This document shows positions 27,226 through 36,015 of a DNA stretch of 64,000 nucleotides, one piece after another. The position numbers and the translations under genes are program-made. Each line of letters starts with the position of its first letter. The first letter of the stretch is position 1. The notes under the pieces were generated by a model. It saw only the letters and a list, made by a program, of their open reading frames with translations, was not told the origin of the DNA and searched no databases. The stretch is from Streptococcus uberis (lineage in GTDB: Bacteria > Bacillota > Bacilli > Lactobacillales > Streptococcaceae), in assembly GCF_900475595.1 (NCBI RefSeq), contig NZ_LS483397.1:1911602-1975601 (forward strand), in the 5' to 3' direction.

Positions 27226-27582
27226 TTAGAAGAACATACTACTAAGCGCTAAAATAGCTAATCCGCCTTGTTTCAAAAAAATCTTTTTGTCAACAGTCAT
27301 AGCTCCATAACCAGCAACAACAATGATATAGATTAAAAATAATGCTACAATCTCACTATTTTGAGAAATAAAGAGACCATATAAAAGAAAGATGGCAATC
27401 AAACCATTGTATACTCCTTGGTTTTTAAAGAGATTAGCAATCGTTTTATCTCTTAATGATTCTTCACTTAGATGGAATGCCTTTTGAGTGCTAACAGATG
27501 ATGTCTTAAATGTTTCCAAATACATGATGTATAACTGCTCCAAAGCAGCTAAAGTTGCTACAATTATTAAAATAAGAGACAT
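27226..27582 (-). CDS. DUF1304 four-helix membrane protein
   Basis: 118 residues with four hydrophobic helices and the DUF1304 features LAALEQLYIMYLE near the N-terminus and NQGVYNGLIAIFL in the middle. Its function is unknown. It follows the YhgE/Pip-like gene by 8 nt and should be made from the same transcript. Confidence 0.8.
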   Translation of the reverse strand: MSLILIIVATLAALEQLYIMYLETFKTSSVSTQKAFHLSEESLRDKTIANLFKNQGVYNGLIAIFLLYGLFISQNSEIVALFLIYIIVVAGYGAMTVDKKIFLKQGGLAILALSSMFF

Positions 27583-27590
27583 GTTCTACC

Positions 27591-29870
27591 TTATCCTTGT
27601 TTATTAGGTCTGTAAATTAGTAATCCTAGAATACCAAACCCTACTAAAAATCCTAACAAAATCTTTACTTCATATCCAAAATTGCCACCTAATGAAATGG
27701 TTTCACGTAACCCAGAAACAACATAAGACATAGGTAGGTATGGATGGAGGGTTTGGAAGAATTTTCCGGATAATTCAATTGGATAAGAACCTCCAGATGA
27801 CCCAACTTGTAGCAGAAGCACCAAGAGTGAGGCAAATGCTCCATAGCGATCGTCCCAACCTACAAGGGCAGTAACAAGTGCCATCAAGGCCCAACCACTT
27901 AATATAATGAAGGTCAAGGTTTTCAATTCGAAATTGGCTTCAAAACCTAATAATTGAATCGCGCCATATAAAATAAGTGACCCTAAAGTAGAAATAAACC
28001 CATTGATAACAAGTTTCTGTTTTGCCCATTCCCATCTATTAGTAACTGTTTTACCAGAAAGTGAATTTGCAAAAATAACATTTGTTGACAAGGCAACTAC
28101 CATTAAAGAAACAGCAATCATATATGGTGCCATTGCGATACCATTTGTTTTGACACTATCATTATCTTTTTCGGATAATGCCAGAGGTGAAACTAAGGCT
28201 TTAGCATTGTCTTCTTTGACACTCACCAAATCAAGTTTCTTAGAGGCTTGCGCTAACGAAACTTGTAAAGTTGACAACCCTGTTGACATATCCGTCAATC
28301 CACTTGTCAACTGATTGCTACCGCTTGATAATTTTCCAGCACCACTTGATAATTCACCAGTTTTATCTGATAATTGTTGACTTCCTTCAACCAAAGCAGT
28401 AGAATTGGCGTTGAGTTTTGAAGAACCAGTCGAAATTTTAGATAAGCCATCAGAGATAGCCTGATTATTACCAGAAAGTGTTGCTAATCCATTGCTCATT
28501 TTACGACTACCTGGCAAGAGTTGGTCATTGACAGCTGAATGAACTGTTGACAAGCCGCTTGCTAATTGTGTCAATGCTACACTTGCACCTGGTAAAGCTT
28601 GATTAGACTGCCTTGCAATTTCACTAACACTTGATTGTAATTGACTTAGTTGATCACCATTTGATTGTGTCGACAAGGTTGACAAGGTTGTTTGTAAAGA
28701 GCCGACAGTTGTTAAAATGGACTGTGCACTGATACTAGCAGGTGACGACGTATTTGAAAGAGCATTAGTAAGCTCAGCTTGCTGTTCCGGTGTCAAGCTT
28801 TTGTATGTCGCAGTAGCTTGTAATGTAGCAAGTTGGCTATTAGAAGCACTTGTTTCAGCAGTTATTATACTTTGAGCAGATGCGGCAATGCTTTGTAAAT
28901 CCGTTTTGATAGCAGCAAAACTAGTACTGGTTGACGATGACGAACCTAATTGACTGACAGCAGTATTTAAAGATTGGATGGCTGTATTTAATTGTGGTAA
29001 GCCTGTTTCTAAAGCCTCAATATTTTGGCTATCACTTGTAGACAAACTTGTTGATGAAGACAGTTGGCTAAGTCCAGAAGTTAATTGATTTGCTCCAGTT
29101 GACAACTGAGTAACTGCATCTAAATAGGTTGGTAGCTGCCCTGAAAAGCTCAAAATACCACTATTTAATTGACCAACTCCTCCAGTATAGGCTTGTAAAC
29201 CCGAATTCAGCTGGCTGGCACCTTGATTAAGTAACTGACTTCCATTACTTAAGGTTAACAGATTAGACGAAAGTTCCTGACTTCCTGATTGAGCACTTTT
29301 TGCTCCTTGAGCTAACTGAGCACTTCCACTTGAAGCTTGATTAAGACCATCCTGCAAATGTCTCATACTATTAAAAACAGACGTCGTATAAGTTTGACTG
29401 ATATTTTTTGAAACAGAACTCTTTAATTTAGTCATTGCTGATTCGCTCATTTTTGAAGCTACCATGCCATGACCTTTACTTGTTTCATAGTTGATAACCA
29501 TTTTTTCAGGTCTCTCTTCTAAAATGGTTGTTGCTTTTTTTGAAAGGTTTTTAGGTAAGGTAATGACCATATAGTAGTCACCATTCTCTAGACCTTTTTC
29601 CGCTTTTTTCGCTGAGACAAAGTGGTAGTCCAATTCTTTATTTTTGGACATGTTGTCTACCATATCTTGACCAATATGAAGTGCATCTTGATTCACATAT
29701 GCTGTCTCATCATGGTTGACAACCGCAACTGGTAAATCTTTTACTTGACCATATGGATCCCACATTGAACCTAGAAATGATAAATTATATAAGGCAGGAA
29801 CCAAGGCAACACCAATCATTGTGATGATTAGTTTAGGATTCCTTATCAATGATTTTAATTCCTCTAGCAT
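27591..29870 (-). CDS. YhgE/Pip-family membrane protein
   Basis: 759 residues with the family layout: one N-terminal transmembrane segment (about 15-35), a long outside domain and a C-terminal membrane block of about five helices (from about 585). The outside domain (about 170-560) is dominated by LxxGxxxLxxG-type repeats (LAQGAKS, LNQGASQLNSGLQ, LSSGAGKLSSGSNQ), predicted to form long helical coils. The family includes the lactococcal phage-infection protein Pip and EsaA-like parts of type VII secretion; no other secretion gene is nearby. Divergent from a TetR gene. Confidence 0.87.
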   Translation of the reverse strand: MLEELKSLIRNPKLIITMIGVALVPALYNLSFLGSMWDPYGQVKDLPVAVVNHDETAYVNQDALHIGQDMVDNMSKNKELDYHFVSAKKAEKGLENGDYYMVITLPKNLSKKATTILEERPEKMVINYETSKGHGMVASKMSESAMTKLKSSVSKNISQTYTTSVFNSMRHLQDGLNQASSGSAQLAQGAKSAQSGSQELSSNLLTLSNGSQLLNQGASQLNSGLQAYTGGVGQLNSGILSFSGQLPTYLDAVTQLSTGANQLTSGLSQLSSSTSLSTSDSQNIEALETGLPQLNTAIQSLNTAVSQLGSSSSTSTSFAAIKTDLQSIAASAQSIITAETSASNSQLATLQATATYKSLTPEQQAELTNALSNTSSPASISAQSILTTVGSLQTTLSTLSTQSNGDQLSQLQSSVSEIARQSNQALPGASVALTQLASGLSTVHSAVNDQLLPGSRKMSNGLATLSGNNQAISDGLSKISTGSSKLNANSTALVEGSQQLSDKTGELSSGAGKLSSGSNQLTSGLTDMSTGLSTLQVSLAQASKKLDLVSVKEDNAKALVSPLALSEKDNDSVKTNGIAMAPYMIAVSLMVVALSTNVIFANSLSGKTVTNRWEWAKQKLVINGFISTLGSLILYGAIQLLGFEANFELKTLTFIILSGWALMALVTALVGWDDRYGAFASLLVLLLQVGSSGGSYPIELSGKFFQTLHPYLPMSYVVSGLRETISLGGNFGYEVKILLGFLVGFGILGLLIYRPNKQG

Positions 29871-29918
29871 TTATTTCCCCTTAAATGGACATTCTTTATA
29901 AAAAATATGATAGAATAT

Positions 29919-29946
29919 ATTATACTCATTACTCAGTAAAACTCAA
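29919..29946 (-). promoter_or_regulatory. Promoter of the YhgE/Pip operon
   Basis: Minus strand TTGAGT (29946-29941), 16-bp spacer, TATAAT (29924-29919), then an SD AAGGGG before ATG 29870. Confidence 0.6.
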
Positions 29947-29963
29947 GAATAAGATCATCATTT

Positions 29964-29980
29964 TTAGACACATTGTCTAA
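29964..29980. promoter_or_regulatory. Candidate TetR operator
   Basis: TTAGAC-ACATT-GTCTAA is a perfect 6/5/6 palindrome between the divergent TetR and YhgE/Pip genes, 18 bp behind the Pip -35. Confidence 0.55.
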
Positions 29981-30001
29981 TTGTGTACAATTGGAGAAAA
30001 T

Positions 30002-30541
30002 ATGAAAGATTGTCGAAAAGAAAATACAAAAAAAGCCATTTTAAATGCCATGGTTCATCTACTAGAAACAGAAAGTTTTGATGATATTACAACAAAAGAA
30101 TTAGCAGAAACAGCAGGCATCAGTCGATCGAGCTTCTATACTCATTATCGAGACAAATATGAAATGATTGATTCTTATCAACAAATGCTTTTCCATAAGT
30201 TGGAGTATATCTTTGATAAAGATTACAAAGACGGTCAACAGACATTTTTAGAAGTTTTTACCTTCCTATCACGTGAAAAACTGCTATCATCTCTCATATC
30301 ATCCAATGGTACAAAAGAACTACAAAATTTTATCATCAATAAGGTTAGAATTCTCATCTCATCCGAATTGACCGATAAAGTTGCTCTGGAAGGCATGTCA
30401 CAAACCGAACTTAATTATCAAAGTGTTTATCTTGCATTTGCATTCTTTGGTACCTGTCAATCTTGGATAGCCCGTGGTAAAAAAGAGTCCCCAAAAGAAA
30501 TGACAGATTTTGTTTTAAAAATGTTGAATCGATCGAAATAA
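30002..30541 (+). CDS. TetR-family transcriptional regulator
   Basis: 179 residues. The N-terminal HTH reads KKAILNAMVHLLE...FDDITTKELAETAG, then ISRSSFYTHYRDKYEM; the C-terminal ligand domain has no recognisable ligand. The start is ATG 30002 with GGAG upstream. Divergent orientation and the palindrome between the genes make it the likely repressor of the YhgE/Pip-DUF1304 operon. Confidence 0.88.
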   Translation: MKDCRKENTKKAILNAMVHLLETESFDDITTKELAETAGISRSSFYTHYRDKYEMIDSYQQMLFHKLEYIFDKDYKDGQQTFLEVFTFLSREKLLSSLISSNGTKELQNFIINKVRILISSELTDKVALEGMSQTELNYQSVYLAFAFFGTCQSWIARGKKESPKEMTDFVLKMLNRSK

Positions 30542-30564
30542 ATAAAATAGCTTGAAGACATTTC

Positions 30565-30595
30565 AAAAAGGCAGTGCATATAGCACCGCCTTTTT
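30565..30595 (+). terminator. tetR terminator
   Basis: AAAAAGGC-GTGC / GCAC-GCCTTTTT, interrupted by one mismatch, followed by a T-run. Confidence 0.8.
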
Positions 30596-30616
30596 GATTT
30601 ATCTCAATCATTCTTC

Positions 30617-30795
30617 TTAATCAAACTGGGTTTTCCAATTTGGATCACCATATGCAGCAAAACACATGTTAATTTGTTCTGCTGTATTTGTTCTGTTGCA
30701 AGTTGAGGGAGTTGATTCTCACTGAAATATGCTGACTCACTAGTCTCAGAATCGTTTTCAAAGTAGCCACTTAGAATTCTCTTGCATATCACACC
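30617..30795 (-). pseudogene. C-terminal remnant of a NUDIX hydrolase, frameshifted
   Basis: The minus strand reads RILSGYFENDSETSESAYFS, then ENQLPQLATEQ in one frame, followed in the next frame by TNTAEQINMCFAAYGDPNW and a TAA at 30617. Together they match the C-terminal end (ETSE...FF...LP.LS...T.EQI..CF.AY.D..W) of ADP-ribose-type NUDIX hydrolases. The NUDIX box and N-terminus are missing and a frameshift lies at about 30682, so it is a double-damaged relic. The rest of the 352-base gap between tetR and rpsD holds only the two terminators. Confidence 0.7.
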
Positions 30796-30851
30796 TCCAA
30801 ATCATTCATACCCTTAGTCTAACAAAAGACATACAAAAAGAATACAATCAA

Positions 30852-30876
30852 AAAAGCCTATTAAATAGGCTTTTAA
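30852..30876 (-). terminator. rpsD terminator
   Basis: AAAAGCCTA-TTAAA-TAGGCTTTT with TTTTTT on the minus strand. Confidence 0.85.
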
Positions 30877-30893
30877 AGTGTTTAATGTAAGAA

Positions 30894-31505
30894 TTAAAGC
30901 ATTTTGTTGTAGAACTCAACGACAAGTGCTTCGTTGATTTCTGGGTTGATTTCATCGCGTTCTGGTAAGCGAGTTAATGAACCTTCAAGTTTTTCAGCAT
31001 CAAATGATACGAATGCTGGACGTCCAAGAGTTGCTTCAACAGCTTCAAGGATTGCAGGAACTTTCATTGATTTTTCGCGAACTGAGATAACTTGGCCTGG
31101 CTCAACGCGATATGAAGGAATATCAACACGTTTTCCGTCAACTAAGATGTGACCATGGTTTACAAATTGACGAGCTTGACGACGAGTTGTTGCAAGACCT
31201 AAACGGTAAACAACATTATCAAGACGACGTTCTAAAAGGATCATAAAATTGAAACCAAGAGTGCCTTCTTTGATTTTTGTAGCTTGAACGAACAAGTTAC
31301 GGAATTGTTTTTCACCTAAACCATAAGAAAAACGTAATTTTTGTTTTTCAGCAAGTTGTAAACCATATTCAGAAAGTTTGCTACGGTTGTTAGGACCGTG
31401 TTGACCTGGTACGTAGTTACGACGTGCCAATTCTTTACCTGTGCCTGTAAGCGATAAACCTAAACGGCGTGATTGTTTCCATGATGGACCAGTATAACGT
31501 GACAT
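30894..31505 (-). CDS. rpsD: 30S ribosomal protein S4
   Basis: 203 residues starting [19 protein letters not shown] and ending [11 protein letters not shown], a full S4. An S4 RNA-binding domain lies at about 92-155 ([20 protein letters not shown]). S4 nucleates assembly of the 30S body and in Bacillus represses its own mRNA. SD AGAGGAGG. It is a monocistronic gene with a long structured leader and a strong promoter. Confidence 0.98.
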   Translation of the reverse strand: MSRYTGPSWKQSRRLGLSLTGTGKELARRNYVPGQHGPNNRSKLSEYGLQLAEKQKLRFSYGLGEKQFRNLFVQATKIKEGTLGFNFMILLERRLDNVVYRLGLATTRRQARQFVNHGHILVDGKRVDIPSYRVEPGQVISVREKSMKVPAILEAVEATLGRPAFVSFDAEKLEGSLTRLPERDEINPEINEALVVEFYNKML

Positions 31506-31654
31506 AATAAATGTCCTCCTCTAATTATTTTGAGGAAATAACGATTTGAAAAATCCTGATTCGTGCAGGGGGTTTTCGCCTAAACAGCAAAGGTTACTTG
31601 ATTAGATAACCACCTGTTGACGAGCTTCATATTTTTCTGCTGTTATTTCGCACA
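31506..31654 (-). promoter_or_regulatory. Structured rpsD leader, candidate S4 autoregulatory element
   Basis: A leader of about 150 nt. On the minus strand AACAG-GT-GGTTA...TAACC-TTTG-CTGTT gives a two-part stem, followed by GCGAAAACCCCCTGC-type pairing. S4 mRNA leaders with pseudoknots are known in Firmicutes; assignment here rests on position and pairing only. The rest of the 320-base gap to veg holds the promoter and the veg terminator. Confidence 0.45.
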
Positions 31655-31660
31655 AAGTAT

Positions 31661-31689
31661 ATTATAACATCTTTAGAAACTTCTGTAAA
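31661..31689 (-). promoter_or_regulatory. rpsD promoter
   Basis: Minus strand TTTACA (31689-31684), 17-bp spacer, TGTTATAAT extended -10 (TATAAT 31666-31661). Confidence 0.75.
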
Positions 31690-31756
31690 TCATTATCTTA
31701 ATTTTTCTTCTCTATCAAAGATTGTCTTTTTAACACTTATATTTGATTAATTAGCA

Positions 31757-31779
31757 AAAGACAGCCCAGAAGGCTGCCA
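31757..31779 (-). terminator. Terminator after veg
   Basis: Minus strand GGCAGCC-TTCT-GGGCTGTC then TTTTGC; the stem is good and the U-run short. It ends the gdpP-rplI-dnaB-veg transcript. Confidence 0.6.
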
Positions 31780-31825
31780 TTTGATTTCTTAGCTCAACGA
31801 GTAATGAACACAGTGAGCTCTTTAT

Positions 31826-32098
31826 TTAATCTAGATATCTAATTAATGTTTTTTCAGTTAAGATATCAGAATAGGTGTATGACTCGACATAAGTATTATT
31901 GTAACCACCTGGTTGATCTACATTATCATTGTATTCAATAATGAATAATGAGCTATAAACTTCAATTAATCGGCCAATTTTGTTCTTTTCTCTTTTACGA
32001 CCATTTTCCAAAGTAAGTTCAACTAATTGACCTTCGTGGGCCTTAATATCTTCTTTGATTTTCTTCATTTTGGCAACATCTGCAAATGCATCACTCAT
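31826..32098 (-). CDS. veg: Veg protein (DUF1021)
   Basis: 90 residues with the Veg signature: KIKEDIKAHEGQLVELTLEN, then GRKREKNKIGRLIEVYSSLF. Veg is a small abundant Firmicute protein linked in Bacillus to biofilm gene control. SD GAGGAG; 11 nt after dnaB, so it is cotranscribed with it. The family is firm; the role in streptococci is not known. Confidence 0.9.
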   Translation of the reverse strand: MSDAFADVAKMKKIKEDIKAHEGQLVELTLENGRKREKNKIGRLIEVYSSLFIIEYNDNVDQPGGYNNTYVESYTYSDILTEKTLIRYLD

Positions 32099-32109
32099 TT
32101 TTATCTCCT

Positions 32110-33471
32110 CTATCTCTCTTCAAATTGTGCTATGCTTGAAAACTTATTATATTCTTTCTGGAACATTAATTTCACTGTACCACGAGCTCCAGATCTATTT
32201 TTCTCAAGTATAACTTCAATAGTATTATCCTCAATGACATCTTCAGGATTTTCACCCTCTTTACGATAGTAATCATCCCTATATAAAAATGCAACAATGT
32301 CCGCATCTTGTTCAATTGATCCTGACTCACGGATATCTGATAAAACTGGACGTTTATCTTGCCGTTGCTCAACACCACGGGAAAGCTGGCTAAGTGCTAT
32401 GACAGGAACTTTCAGTTCTTTTGCTAAAATTTTTAATTGACGAGAGATATCAGAAACTTCTTGTTGCCTATTTTCAGGCTTGGTTCCAGTAATAAGCTGC
32501 AAATAGTCAATGACAATAAGTCCCAAGCCACCGTCTACTTCTTGTGATAGTTTTCTTGCACGTGCTCTGATTTCGGTTATCTTAATACCAGGTGTATCAT
32601 CGATATAAATTGGTGCTTCTGCCAAAGCACCTTGTGCAATTGTAACATTGTTCCAATCTTGATCTGTTAATTGCCCAGTTCTTAAACTATGGGAATCGAC
32701 CATACCTTCTGCTGCTAGCATACGGTCCACTAGACTTTCAGCTCCCATCTCAAGCGAGAAAATAGCCACAGCTTTTTTTTGTTTAGTTCCGACATTTTGA
32801 GCAATATTCAATACAAATGCTGTTTTTCCGACAGCTGGCCTTGCAGCGAGAATGATAAGTTGGTCAGGGTGTAAACCTGTTGTAATCTTATCCAAATCGC
32901 GAAAACCAGTCGGTAAACCAGTTACATCTGTAGTTTGTTTAGAACGTATTTCTAGGTTTTCATAATTAATTTTAAGGACATCTGATATTTTCCGAAAACC
33001 ACTTCTATTGCTGTGTTCATTGATTTCTATTAATGCTTTTTCGGCTCCAGCTATAATTTCTTCCGAATCTGAAGATCCCTCATAAGCTAGGTTTACAGTT
33101 TCTGTCAACCTAGAAATGATATCACGAAGCATGGCTTTTTCAGCAACTATTTTTGCATAATATTCGGCATTTGCACTAGTTGGAACACTATTGACTAACT
33201 CAACAATATAAGACAAGCCTCCAATATTTTGGAGATCACCTTGATCGTCAAGAATCGTTCGAACAGTCGTAGCATCAATAGCATCATTTCGATCACTGAG
33301 TGTAATCATTGCACGAAATATTATTTTATGAGAGTACTTGTAAAAATCATCTGGACTAATAAATTCTCTAACAGTAATTAATTTATCAGGTGAGATGAAA
33401 ATTGATCCTAATACAGATTGTTCGGCCAATAAATCTTGGGGTTGAACTCTTAACTCTGGGATTTCGGGCAA
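32110..33471 (-). CDS. dnaB: Replicative DNA helicase DnaB (DnaC in Bacillus)
   Basis: Hexameric 5'-3' helicase of the replication fork. The N-terminal helical domain (about 10-110) and RecA-like core show Walker A ARPAVGKTAF, with Ala where many homologues have Ser, Walker B LIVIDYLQLI and the arginine-finger region QLSRGVEQR and ESGSIEQDAD. I place the start at TTG 33471 (453 residues, MPEIPELRVQPQDLLAEQS) because AGGAGG sits 8 nt upstream; the in-frame GTG at 33480 touches that ribosome site. It lies between rplI and veg in one transcript. Confidence 0.95.
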   Translation of the reverse strand: MPEIPELRVQPQDLLAEQSVLGSIFISPDKLITVREFISPDDFYKYSHKIIFRAMITLSDRNDAIDATTVRTILDDQGDLQNIGGLSYIVELVNSVPTSANAEYYAKIVAEKAMLRDIISRLTETVNLAYEGSSDSEEIIAGAEKALIEINEHSNRSGFRKISDVLKINYENLEIRSKQTTDVTGLPTGFRDLDKITTGLHPDQLIILAARPAVGKTAFVLNIAQNVGTKQKKAVAIFSLEMGAESLVDRMLAAEGMVDSHSLRTGQLTDQDWNNVTIAQGALAEAPIYIDDTPGIKITEIRARARKLSQEVDGGLGLIVIDYLQLITGTKPENRQQEVSDISRQLKILAKELKVPVIALSQLSRGVEQRQDKRPVLSDIRESGSIEQDADIVAFLYRDDYYRKEGENPEDVIEDNTIEVILEKNRSGARGTVKLMFQKEYNKFSSIAQFEER

Positions 33472-33505
33472 TGGTAACACCTCCTCATCATGCCATCAGA
33501 CTTTC

Positions 33506-33958
33506 TTAAGCCTGATCAACCCTCAATTTTATTTCAGCTTTAACTTCCTTGTGTAATTTAACAGGGACTTCTATAAGTCCAATTGCTCTAATAGGATGAT
33601 CTAGCTCAATGTGTCTTTTGTCTACTGTGATATCAAATTGTTTTTTTAATTCTTCGGATATCTTTTTAGCTGTTATGGAACCAAAGGTGCGTCCATCAGG
33701 TCCTACTTTTTCAGAAAAGGAAACTACAGTCTTTTCATCTTCCAAAGCTTTTTTTGTCTCTTTTGCTTCCGCTAAAATTTCAGCCTGAGCTTTTTCTTCA
33801 GCTTTTTGCTTTCCTTTTAATTCACCAATAGTTTGACTTGTTGCCTCTTTGGCAAGGTTCTTTTTAATCAGAAAATTTTGAGCATAACCCGTAGGAACCT
33901 CTTTAATTTCTCCTTTTTTCCCTTTACCTTTTACATCCTCTAAAAAAATGACTTTCAT
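33506..33958 (-). CDS. rplI: 50S ribosomal protein L9
   Basis: 150 residues. The N-domain ([20 protein letters not shown]) binds 23S rRNA, the long helix is Lys/Glu/Ala-rich (about 45-75) and the C-domain ends [18 protein letters not shown]. The ATG overlaps the gdpP stop in TAATG, so it is coupled to gdpP. gdpP-rplI-dnaB is a conserved Firmicute order. Confidence 0.97.
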   Translation of the reverse strand: MKVIFLEDVKGKGKKGEIKEVPTGYAQNFLIKKNLAKEATSQTIGELKGKQKAEEKAQAEILAEAKETKKALEDEKTVVSFSEKVGPDGRTFGSITAKKISEELKKQFDITVDKRHIELDHPIRAIGLIEVPVKLHKEVKAEIKLRVDQA

Positions 33959-35928
33959 TATTCTACCTCGTGTGTTTCTTTCATTGTATTTTCAATTGTT
34001 TCAATTAATAACTGTCTAACACTGTCAAAATCTTCATTTTCAATTTGGCAAGCTGCTAAATTGAAGTGACCACCACCACCAAGTTTTTCCATAATTCGTT
34101 GAACATTAATTTTACTTCGACTCCTTGCCGAAATAACAATTCTATTTTTTTCAGTTCTAACCATCGCAAAACTTGCTTCGATTCCTGCCATTGACAACAT
34201 CGTATCAGCAGCTTTACTTGCAATAACATTGGAGTAAACTTTATTGTAAATCCCCGTAGCAACCATTATATTATCCAGGATAGTCTCACCTCGTAAAATA
34301 ATTTCATTAACTTGACGGTATTCATTAAAGTCTGTGGCAGAAATTTGTTGAATCTCAACACTATCACTACCTCTATTACGTAAATAACTTGCCACATCAA
34401 ATGTTCTGCTTGTAACTCGAGTTGAAAAGTTTTTAGTATCAAGCATTATACCAGCCATCAGAATGCTAGCTTGTATTTTACTAAGTCGTTTTTTATCATT
34501 TTGGAATTGAATAAGCTCAGTAACCAATTCCGAGGCACTGCTAGCTCCACTTTCGATAAATGTCAGACTTGCATTTTCTGGAAAATCATCATCTCTCCTA
34601 TGATGGTCAACAACGATAACATCTTCAAACATTTGGTAGAAGTTTTGTGACAAGGTTAAAGAAACTTTTGAATGGTCAACCATCACTAATAACGAATTTT
34701 CAGTGACTAAACGCATTGCCTGATTGACACTTATTAAGCGCGTTTTTCCATCGGCCTGCAAGCGTTCAATAGCACGTTCTATATCGTGTCCCATGTCGTC
34801 AGCATCATAAACTGCAAAACTGTTGTCTATGATATTACTAGCAAAGAACTGCATCCCTACAGCGGATCCTAAAGCATCCATATCCAATTTTTTATGACCT
34901 ACAATAAAAATATTATCAACAGTTTTAATTTTATCTGAAATTGCAGTCATCATGGCTCTTGTTCTGGTTCTAGAGCGTTTGACCGTAGAAACTGACCCTC
35001 CTCCGAAATAAATTGGATTTTTTCCATCCTCATTTTCACGGATAACAATTTGATCGCCACCACGAACCAAGGCAATATTCAAATTATCTAAAGCTACTTG
35101 ACCAATTTGGTTATGATTTTTTTGACCGTATGAAATTCCCATACTTAACGTTAACCTTAATTGTTTCTCAAGAGCCTCTTTTCGAAAGACTTCCAAAATA
35201 GCAAATTTATCATCCATTAATTCTTTCAAATTTTGATAATCTGTAAAGAAATAATAGCGGTCCATATTAACACGTCGGTAAAAAATGTGGCGTGTTTCCA
35301 TAAATTCTGCAATAAAGTTTGCGACAAAGCTATTGATTTTTGAAATATCTGCATCTGTTAAGTTATCGGTAAGCTCATCATAGTTATCTAATGAAATGAC
35401 ACCAATAACTGGCCTTAACATACTAGAATCAATTGTTTGACGGTTACCAATAAAAGCATCAAAAAAGTAAAAGATTCCCGCATTTTCATCAACGTATGAT
35501 GTGTATCGATTTCCTGAAACTTTAAAGGTTTGTGAAATATCACCTTTACGTTTCTCAGACAAAACAGCCTGGATGACATCTTCTTGGAAAAAACCGTCTT
35601 CGTTAGTAAAAATTAATTCTGCGTAGGGATTATACCATTCAATTGCATTATCCTGATCAAACTGAATAACACCTACTGGCATTTTATCCAACAAGGTTTT
35701 TAAATTTTCTTCTGTCTGTTCATTCAAAATCTCAATATGATCTTGATCAGATAGTTCATAAATTTTCTTTTGATACCATAATAAGGCCACAACAAATAAA
35801 AGCACCAGAAAAATAGCCAAAATAATAAGCATTTTTGACTGCATAATTCTGACACACAGGGCCAATAAACCAAATAATATTAAACCCATCATAACTAAAT
35901 GTATGGTTTCAAAACGAAATTTTTTCAT
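33958..35928 (-). CDS. gdpP: Cyclic-di-AMP phosphodiesterase GdpP
   Basis: 656 residues: two membrane helices (about 11-51), a degenerate PAS domain (about 75-160), a degenerate GGDEF domain (about 170-300) without the GGDEF signature, and a catalytic DHH/DHHA1 module with DMDA at 349-352, DHH at 441-443 and [10 protein letters not shown] near 630. It breaks down c-di-AMP to pApA, so it affects wall and potassium homeostasis and beta-lactam tolerance. Its promoter (TGGTATAAT) overlaps the end region of the mnmG terminator. Confidence 0.96.
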   Translation of the reverse strand: MKKFRFETIHLVMMGLILFGLLALCVRIMQSKMLIILAIFLVLLFVVALLWYQKKIYELSDQDHIEILNEQTEENLKTLLDKMPVGVIQFDQDNAIEWYNPYAELIFTNEDGFFQEDVIQAVLSEKRKGDISQTFKVSGNRYTSYVDENAGIFYFFDAFIGNRQTIDSSMLRPVIGVISLDNYDELTDNLTDADISKINSFVANFIAEFMETRHIFYRRVNMDRYYFFTDYQNLKELMDDKFAILEVFRKEALEKQLRLTLSMGISYGQKNHNQIGQVALDNLNIALVRGGDQIVIRENEDGKNPIYFGGGSVSTVKRSRTRTRAMMTAISDKIKTVDNIFIVGHKKLDMDALGSAVGMQFFASNIIDNSFAVYDADDMGHDIERAIERLQADGKTRLISVNQAMRLVTENSLLVMVDHSKVSLTLSQNFYQMFEDVIVVDHHRRDDDFPENASLTFIESGASSASELVTELIQFQNDKKRLSKIQASILMAGIMLDTKNFSTRVTSRTFDVASYLRNRGSDSVEIQQISATDFNEYRQVNEIILRGETILDNIMVATGIYNKVYSNVIASKAADTMLSMAGIEASFAMVRTEKNRIVISARSRSKINVQRIMEKLGGGGHFNLAACQIENEDFDSVRQLLIETIENTMKETHEVE

Positions 35929-35949
35929 CCTATAACCTCTTAAGCATAA

Positions 35950-35985
35950 ATTATACCATAAAACAGCCCTGAAATACAGAGCTGT
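35950..35985 (-). promoter_or_regulatory. mnmG terminator fused with gdpP promoter
   Basis: ACAGC-CTG...CAG-GCTGT (35963-35985) with a U-rich tail on the minus strand ends mnmG; TGGTATAAT (TATAAT 35955-35950) directly follows and starts gdpP. Confidence 0.55.
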
Positions 35986-36015
35986 ATTTGTGATATATCG
36001 TTACATTTTTATGAC

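Noticed and set aside
27591..30541. Type VII secretion locus around the YhgE/Pip protein
   Set aside because: No EssC ATPase, WXG100 or EsaB/EssB-like genes are seen on either side.
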